A DNA stretch of 44,697 nt. Source: Clostridiales bacterium. GTDB taxonomy: Bacteria > Bacillota > Clostridia > Christensenellales > Borkfalkiaceae. This document shows positions 40,124 to 44,697 of this stretch, one piece after another. Under the pieces are notes generated by a model that made no database searches, had not been told where the DNA came from, and saw nothing but the letters and a program-made list of their open reading frames with translations. The position numbers and the translations under genes are program-made. The stretch covers positions 1-44,697 of the forward strand of contig SVIM01000013.1 in assembly GCA_015069485.1 (NCBI GenBank), read 5' to 3'. Position 1 is the stretch's first letter. Each line of letters opens with the position of its first letter.

Positions 40124-43100
40124 ATGAAAGCAAACAATTCAAAAAAGACGTGTATTATTGCTTGCTCGATTATTTTAGTAATCGTGCTTGCTCTTAACGT
40201 CGCTGTTGGCTTATTCTCCGGCTTGCTCGATAAATTCGTAGTTGGCTACAAGGATAACGGCAGCAACTCCGCTTCCCGTGCAGAAGGCTCGGCGTTAGCA
40301 GAACAAATTCAAGAAGAAGGCACCGTTTTAGTTAAAAACGCTGAACAAAACGGCAAAAACGTGCTTCCTTTAAACAAAGACGAAGTTACCAAGGTAAACG
40401 TTTTTGGTTGGGCGGCAACCGACTGGGTTATAAGTGGCTCCGGCTCCGGTCAAGTTAAGCGTTACGGCGCAGTTGGCTTTTTAGAAGCCTTAACCGAATA
40501 CGGCATTGAATACAACACACAATTAACCTCTATGTACGAAAGCTACAGAGCTAACCGTGAATTCAGCATTATGGGTGGCAACGGCGGCGGAGAAACGGAC
40601 GGCAACCCCAGCACCGGCTCGTTACATAGCTTTAACTACGAATTCAGCCGTTTATACGAACCCAAAATCGACGATAGCAATTATTATTCCAACGAAATTT
40701 TAGAAAACGCTAAGGAATATTCCGATACCGCTTTCGTTGTAATCGGCAGAGTTTCCGGTGAAAGTAACGACTCCCCTAAGGTTCAGTACAAGGGCAACCC
40801 CGGCACCAGCAGAACTACGGGTATGCTTCCCGAATCAAATATCGACGGAACCCGTACCTACCTTGAAATTTCCACCGAAGAAGAAGCTCTTTTAGAATAC
40901 GTTGCTCAAAACTACGATAACGTTATCGTGCTTATCAACTCCACCAACGTTATGGAGCTCGGCTTCGTAGAAACTATCGAAGGTATCGACGCTTGCCTTA
41001 TCGCAGCAACCACCGGCACCGTTGGCGCAAAGGCTCTTCCCAGCTTAATTTACGGCGAAAAGGTCGTTGAAGAAAAGGACGACAACGGCGAAGTTATCAA
41101 CACTACCACCGTTGCAATTAGCCCTTCCGGCAGAACGGCAGATACCTACGCTTACGATTTATCTACCTCTTCTACCTACACTACCGTAGGCTCCGGTAAC
41201 GATACCACTAACTTCTACCTTAACGCAAACGGACTTTATCCCACCAACACCCAGCACACCAACGGTAGCTCTAACGTTCCTTACACCGGCGTTGCTTATA
41301 CCGATTACGTAGAAAGCATTTACGTTGGCTACAAGTGGTACGAAACCGCTGACACTATGGGATTCTGGAACAGCGATTACGCTAAGGATTTATGGGGCAT
41401 TTCCAACGGCTACGAAGACGTAGTTCAATACCCCTTCGGCTACGGCCTTTCCTACACCGATTTCGAATGGGCAATTACCTACTTAGAACAGCCTAACGGC
41501 TCTACCTTATCTGCAAACGACGTAATTAAGGTAGGCGTAGAAGTTACCAACGTTGGTACCGTTGCAGGTCAAGACGTAGTTGAATTATACTTCACCGCTC
41601 CCTACACCGCATCTGGCATTGAAAAATCTTCCGTAAACCTTGCAGCTTATGCAAAGACCACTAATATTCTTCAACCCGGCGAAAGCGGATACGTTGAACT
41701 TGAACTCGTAGTTTCCGATATGGCTTCTTACGACTATTCCGAAATTAAGGTTTCCAGCGGCGGATACATTTTGGAAGAAGGCGAATACGTATTATCCTTA
41801 CGCAAAGACGCTCACACCTTAGCAGGCGAAAAGGTTGTTAACGGACCTAAGAGCGTTCACGGCACCGACACTTTAATTTACAACGTATCTCACGATACCA
41901 ACTGCATCAGCGAAGCGGCTAACTTATTTACCGGCGAATACGCTTTAGACGGCGTTGCTATCGACGGTAACAGCGACGGCACCGCAGAAATCACCTACCT
42001 TTCCAGAGGCGACTTCGAAGGCACCTTCTCTTCTGAAAGAGCAGCAAACCGCGAAATGCACGAAAATATTAGAGCGCTTAACCTTTACACCAGAGAAATG
42101 GCTGAAGCTTGGGCTGACCCCAACGCTGAAAGCGTAACCTTCGGTGATTCTTCACAAGGCGGCGTTGTTGGCGAATATCAAACCGTTGACGGCCAAAGAA
42201 CCTATGTTCTTAACGATTTAGGCTTAACCTTAGGTAGAGATTTCGACGCACCCGAATGGGAAGAAGTCCTTAACCGCATCACTCTTGACGAAGCTAAATA
42301 TCTCGTTCTTCACGGCTATACCGAAACCCCTGCAATCAACTCTATCGGCAAACCCAAGACCTTAGACTTAGACGGTCCTAACCAAATCGGTAGCTTTGCT
42401 TCCATTAACGGCACCACCGGTTACAGCTCTATCGTTCTTGCTCAAACCTGGAATATCGAGCTTGCGTACAGCATGGGCTTGGCTTTCGCTTCCGAATGCT
42501 CTGAAAACGGCGTAAACGGCTGGTATGGCCCCGGCGTTAATATTCATCGTTCTCCCTTCGGCGGCCGTAACTACGAATATTATTCCGAAGATGCATTAAT
42601 GTCTGGTTTAATTTGCGCTAAGGTTGTTGAAGCCGCTAAAAACAAAGGCGTATTCTGCTGGTTAAAGCACCTTGCATTATACGAATCTGAAAGCGGACGT
42701 GACGGTATGTATAACTGGCTTACCGAACAAGCTCTCCGTGAAATCTACTTAAAGCCTTTCGAAATCGCTGTTAAGAAGGGTGGCTCTACCGCTATAATGA
42801 CCTCCTACGGCCGTATCGGCGCAGTTTGGACGGGCGGCAGCTCTACCTTACTTAACGAGCTCGTTCGTGGCGAATGGGGCTATCAAGGCGCGTTCTTAAC
42901 CGACTACTCTGACCACACCGAATTTATGAACACCGACCATATGATTCGTGGCGGCGGCGATATCTTTATGAGAGTGGGCGGCGGCAGCTTCGCATACGAA
43001 ACCTCCTCCAACAGCTTCAAATTAGCTTTAAGAAGCGCAACCAAGAACCTTGTTTATATGTGGTTGAACGCATTAGCAACCAACGCTGACTACAACGAAA

Positions 43101-43258
43101 AGATTGCAAGCGGCGAAATTCAAGATAGCATCGTAGTACCCGTAAGCCCTGAATTAAACTTCCGTTGGTACATCCCCGTATTAATCGCACTCGACGTTAT
43201 CGCAGTTGTAGGATGCGCGGCTTGGATCGTTATTACCCTTCGCAAAAAGGGCGAATAA
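40124..43258 (+). CDS. Second membrane-anchored GH3 enzyme, swapped domain order
   Basis: A 1044-residue paralogue of the GH3 at 34263. It has an N-terminal membrane helix (10-32), the alpha/beta sandwich (about 45-450, GTVLVKNAEQ to YPFGYGLSYTDFEW), an Fn3-like domain (about 475-570), a linker, then the TIM barrel (about 690-975). KHLALYESESG and the nucleophile Asp927 in FLTDYSD are present. A C-terminal helix (about 1017-1038) with RKKGE follows. The barrel has LTDYSD where the other paralogue has ITDW, hinting at different specificity. Start chosen at MKANNSKK, after GGAGG; an upstream in-frame ATG has no site. Codons are strongly skewed to GAA, AAC, ACC and GGC, unlike the first GH3, suggesting very high expression. 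Confidence 0.93.
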   Translation: MKANNSKKTCIIACSIILVIVLALNVAVGLFSGLLDKFVVGYKDNGSNSASRAEGSALAEQIQEEGTVLVKNAEQNGKNVLPLNKDEVTKVNVFGWAATDWVISGSGSGQVKRYGAVGFLEALTEYGIEYNTQLTSMYESYRANREFSIMGGNGGGETDGNPSTGSLHSFNYEFSRLYEPKIDDSNYYSNEILENAKEYSDTAFVVIGRVSGESNDSPKVQYKGNPGTSRTTGMLPESNIDGTRTYLEISTEEEALLEYVAQNYDNVIVLINSTNVMELGFVETIEGIDACLIAATTGTVGAKALPSLIYGEKVVEEKDDNGEVINTTTVAISPSGRTADTYAYDLSTSSTYTTVGSGNDTTNFYLNANGLYPTNTQHTNGSSNVPYTGVAYTDYVESIYVGYKWYETADTMGFWNSDYAKDLWGISNGYEDVVQYPFGYGLSYTDFEWAITYLEQPNGSTLSANDVIKVGVEVTNVGTVAGQDVVELYFTAPYTASGIEKSSVNLAAYAKTTNILQPGESGYVELELVVSDMASYDYSEIKVSSGGYILEEGEYVLSLRKDAHTLAGEKVVNGPKSVHGTDTLIYNVSHDTNCISEAANLFTGEYALDGVAIDGNSDGTAEITYLSRGDFEGTFSSERAANREMHENIRALNLYTREMAEAWADPNAESVTFGDSSQGGVVGEYQTVDGQRTYVLNDLGLTLGRDFDAPEWEEVLNRITLDEAKYLVLHGYTETPAINSIGKPKTLDLDGPNQIGSFASINGTTGYSSIVLAQTWNIELAYSMGLAFASECSENGVNGWYGPGVNIHRSPFGGRNYEYYSEDALMSGLICAKVVEAAKNKGVFCWLKHLALYESESGRDGMYNWLTEQALREIYLKPFEIAVKKGGSTAIMTSYGRIGAVWTGGSSTLLNELVRGEWGYQGAFLTDYSDHTEFMNTDHMIRGGGDIFMRVGGGSFAYETSSNSFKLALRSATKNLVYMWLNALATNADYNEKIASGEIQDSIVVPVSPELNFRWYIPVLIALDVIAVVGCAAWIVITLRKKGE

Positions 43259-43287
43259 TTTAAACCGTTTAAAATTTAAAACCTAAT

Positions 43288-43318
43288 AAAAAGGATAGCG
43301 ATTTTCGCTATCCTTTTT
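43288..43318 (+). terminator. Terminator of the second GH3 gene
   Basis: AAAAAGGATAGCG / CGCTATCCTTTTT with loop ATTTT, 30 bases past the stop codon. It is nearly the same hairpin as at 17594-17622. Confidence 0.88.
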
Positions 43319-43817
43319 AATTTATTAAAGTCGCTGATAAAAGGCTATACGGCGTTGCCCGTCAAAGGGCAACGCCGTATAAAATTTAAATATTTCGCTA
43401 ATACCCGTGGGGTAATTTTGCAAAGCGCACGCGTGGCTTTATTTTTCCTTACTTAAAATTAGGCGTTCCCCCCTTTATTCGCTACGCTATATTAGGCGCT
43501 CCACAGCCCTTATTAAACGAAGAAAAAATGCCCGTAGCAACGAATATAAATAAGAGAAAATCACCGCAGAGCCGAAATAACGAAGCCAAAATAAAGGCGT
43601 AAACTAAAGCCAAAACAAATACAAAAAACGAAGCAAAAAACGAAGCCGTTTTGCAATAGCGCCAAAAAGCTTGGGCGTTACAAAACGGCTTATTTTATTA
43701 CTTTAAATATTTAGTTGCCTTGCTAACCGTAAGGTAGCGCAAAGCGTTACCTTGCGCCTATAATTTTAATTAATTGCGCCTTGCAGGGTTTGCCTTACGC
43801 CCAAGCCAAGCAACGCT
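43319..43817. other. Intergenic region with hairpins and AAACGAAGC-type repeats
   Basis: This stretch holds a perfect 14-bp hairpin (43347-43380, ATACGGCGTTGCCC and complement). It also has scattered repeats of AACGAAGC, TAAAGCCAAAA and similar words (43580-43650). A larger hairpin at 43643-43691 is listed separately. I see no gene. Confidence 0.6.
43643..43691 (-). terminator. Terminator for the right-edge gene
   Basis: AAGCCGTTTTG / CAAAACGGCTT with inner GCGCC/GGGCG pairing. On the minus strand it is followed by CGTTTTTTGC, downstream of the stop at 43818. Confidence 0.6.
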
Positions 43818-44697
43818 TTAAAGGGGATATTTTACCACTAATCTTCTGTCCGTAGAAGCGTTTACACCGCCACCGTGGTCGTTAATTACGTTGGCAATGC
43901 TTCCGCCACCCGACGCCGAGAAGTTGGTTATTACAAGGTGAGTCATTTCAATACCCTGCTTTTCGGGTACTTCCATTGCGGAATCAAGGTGGTTACCCGT
44001 CCAGTTAACCAAATATACTCCCACACCAAACGCCCTGTGAGTATTTACCGCGTCGTCCACCTTATAGCTTGCATAGCCGTTTTTAGTGCCCTCGTGCGAC
44101 ATCCAGTGGTCCTGCGTAGGGATGCGGTAAGGGGTTTCCGACTGATACATAACGGTTAAGCCGTTTTCGCCCTTCCAATAGGTTTGATAGCCCAAGGTAT
44201 GCTCTACCATAAGCGCGTAGCACTTAACGTTGTCGCCGTTTACCTCTATGCCCGTTTGAATAGGGTTACCGTAGGATATACTGCCGTTATTATTTACGGT
44301 GTCCTCCCACGCCGTTCCTTTAGAGTGGTCTGCGCGCCATATCCAGAAGTTATCGCCCAGCGTATCGTTTGCGTTAATAACCATTGCCGTTTCCGTTTCG
44401 GTGTGTCTGTTTTCCACACCGCCGATACGGATATAAATATTACTTAACACGATAGGGTTATCTGCGTGAGAAACGGTGCTGTTTGCCACGTCGCCTACCA
44501 CTATCATATTATCACTGTATTCGCCCGCGTCGATTAAAATATCGGCAATTCTTACGCCGTCAACGTCGCTTACTATTATTGCGCCTTGGCCGTTATAGTC
44601 GCTAATTTCCAACGAAGGATAGCCTATGCCAAGCACTACCGTGTTGGGGTTTTTAATTTTAAGGGGGCTTTCAAGGCGGTAATGACCGGAAATGAAT
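43818..44697 (-). CDS. Parallel beta-helix protein, C-terminal part (cut by the window edge)
   Basis: An open frame of about 293 residues running off the right edge without a credible start; the GTG at 44636 is internal. The visible part has the pattern GHYRLESPLKI, NPNTVVLGIGYPSLE and VSDVDGVRIADILIDAG. The repeated short strands and Asn/Gly/Val ladders (NSTVSHADNPIVLSNIYIRIGG) are typical of right-handed beta-helix carbohydrate-active proteins, such as pectate-lyase-like and GH55-like folds. The position beside GH3/GH5 genes supports a polysaccharide target. Catalytic residues and any signal peptide lie outside or cannot be identified. Confidence 0.72.
   Translation of the reverse strand, partial: FISGHYRLESPLKIKNPNTVVLGIGYPSLEISDYNGQGAIIVSDVDGVRIADILIDAGEYSDNMIVVGDVANSTVSHADNPIVLSNIYIRIGGVENRHTETETAMVINANDTLGDNFWIWRADHSKGTAWEDTVNNNGSISYGNPIQTGIEVNGDNVKCYALMVEHTLGYQTYWKGENGLTVMYQSETPYRIPTQDHWMSHEGTKNGYASYKVDDAVNTHRAFGVGVYLVNWTGNHLDSAMEVPEKQGIEMTHLVITNFSASGGGSIANVINDHGGGVNASTDRRLVVKYPL

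Noticed and set aside
44634-44636. GTG start for the right-edge gene
   Set aside because: The frame is open through to the window edge with family-like sequence (GHYRLESPLKI, NPNTV) before it, so the protein begins outside the window.

Overview
The window looks like chromosome of an uncultured, low-to-mid GC Bacillota, most likely a gut Clostridia lineage (inference). The signs are strong AGGAGG-type ribosome binding sites, TTGACA/TATAAT promoters, 4-base ATGA gene overlaps, NiaR-type NAD control, a RicT/YaaT-HolB-TrmN6-RsmI block in Bacillus/Clostridium order, FeoAB with a FeoB-associated Cys-rich peptide, a GTP-type PEP carboxykinase, and intergenic arrays of short hairpins. Most genes are on the minus strand.

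Region 1 (1-9.7 kb) is housekeeping metabolism: an extended SDR epimerase/dehydratase, feoA-feoB-Cys-rich peptide behind a promoter flanked by two palindromes of DtxR-family type, a single-chain Fe-S L-serine dehydratase, nadB-nadC-niaR with a NiaR-like operator lying over the promoter -35, and rubrerythrin. Region 2 (9.9-12.5 kb) is the oddest stretch. It holds a 170-aa protein of unknown function, a seven-unit 31-bp tandem repeat, a two-gene unit of an orphan RNA polymerase alpha-CTD protein plus an EF-hand-loop/one-TM microprotein, a possible small RNA, and tRNA-Arg(CCG) followed by two 103-bp repeats that each begin with a copy of the tRNA 3' end.

Region 3 (12.5-17.5 kb) has a tightly packed minus-strand run, DUF4250-pepT-CAT-like acyltransferase-TIR-like protein. 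Divergent from it is mnmA, behind a long structured leader. Region 4 (17.6-28.7 kb) has a DUF697 membrane protein, rsmI, trmN6, a ferredoxin, ricT, holB, an Orn/Lys/Arg decarboxylase, greA-lysS, and an aminotransferase/Lrp pair resembling alaT/alaR. Region 5 (28.8-34 kb) has small or poorly known genes, a protein with a Gly/Gln repeat linker, and pckG.

Region 6 (34-44.7 kb) is a carbohydrate-degradation locus. It has two very large GH3 enzymes with swapped domain order and membrane segments at both ends, a 50-aa membrane microprotein coupled to the first, an SGNH-esterase lipoprotein, a GH5 lipoprotein, and a truncated beta-helix protein at the right edge. All appear to act outside the cell, which fits surface degradation of a beta-glucan or a decorated plant polysaccharide (inference). 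No transporter or regulator for it lies in the window.

The best candidates for new biology are the alpha-CTD/EF-hand pair with its adjoining repeat array, the tRNA-end-bearing repeats, the TIR-like protein in the pepT operon, the structured mnmA leader, and the GH3-coupled microprotein.
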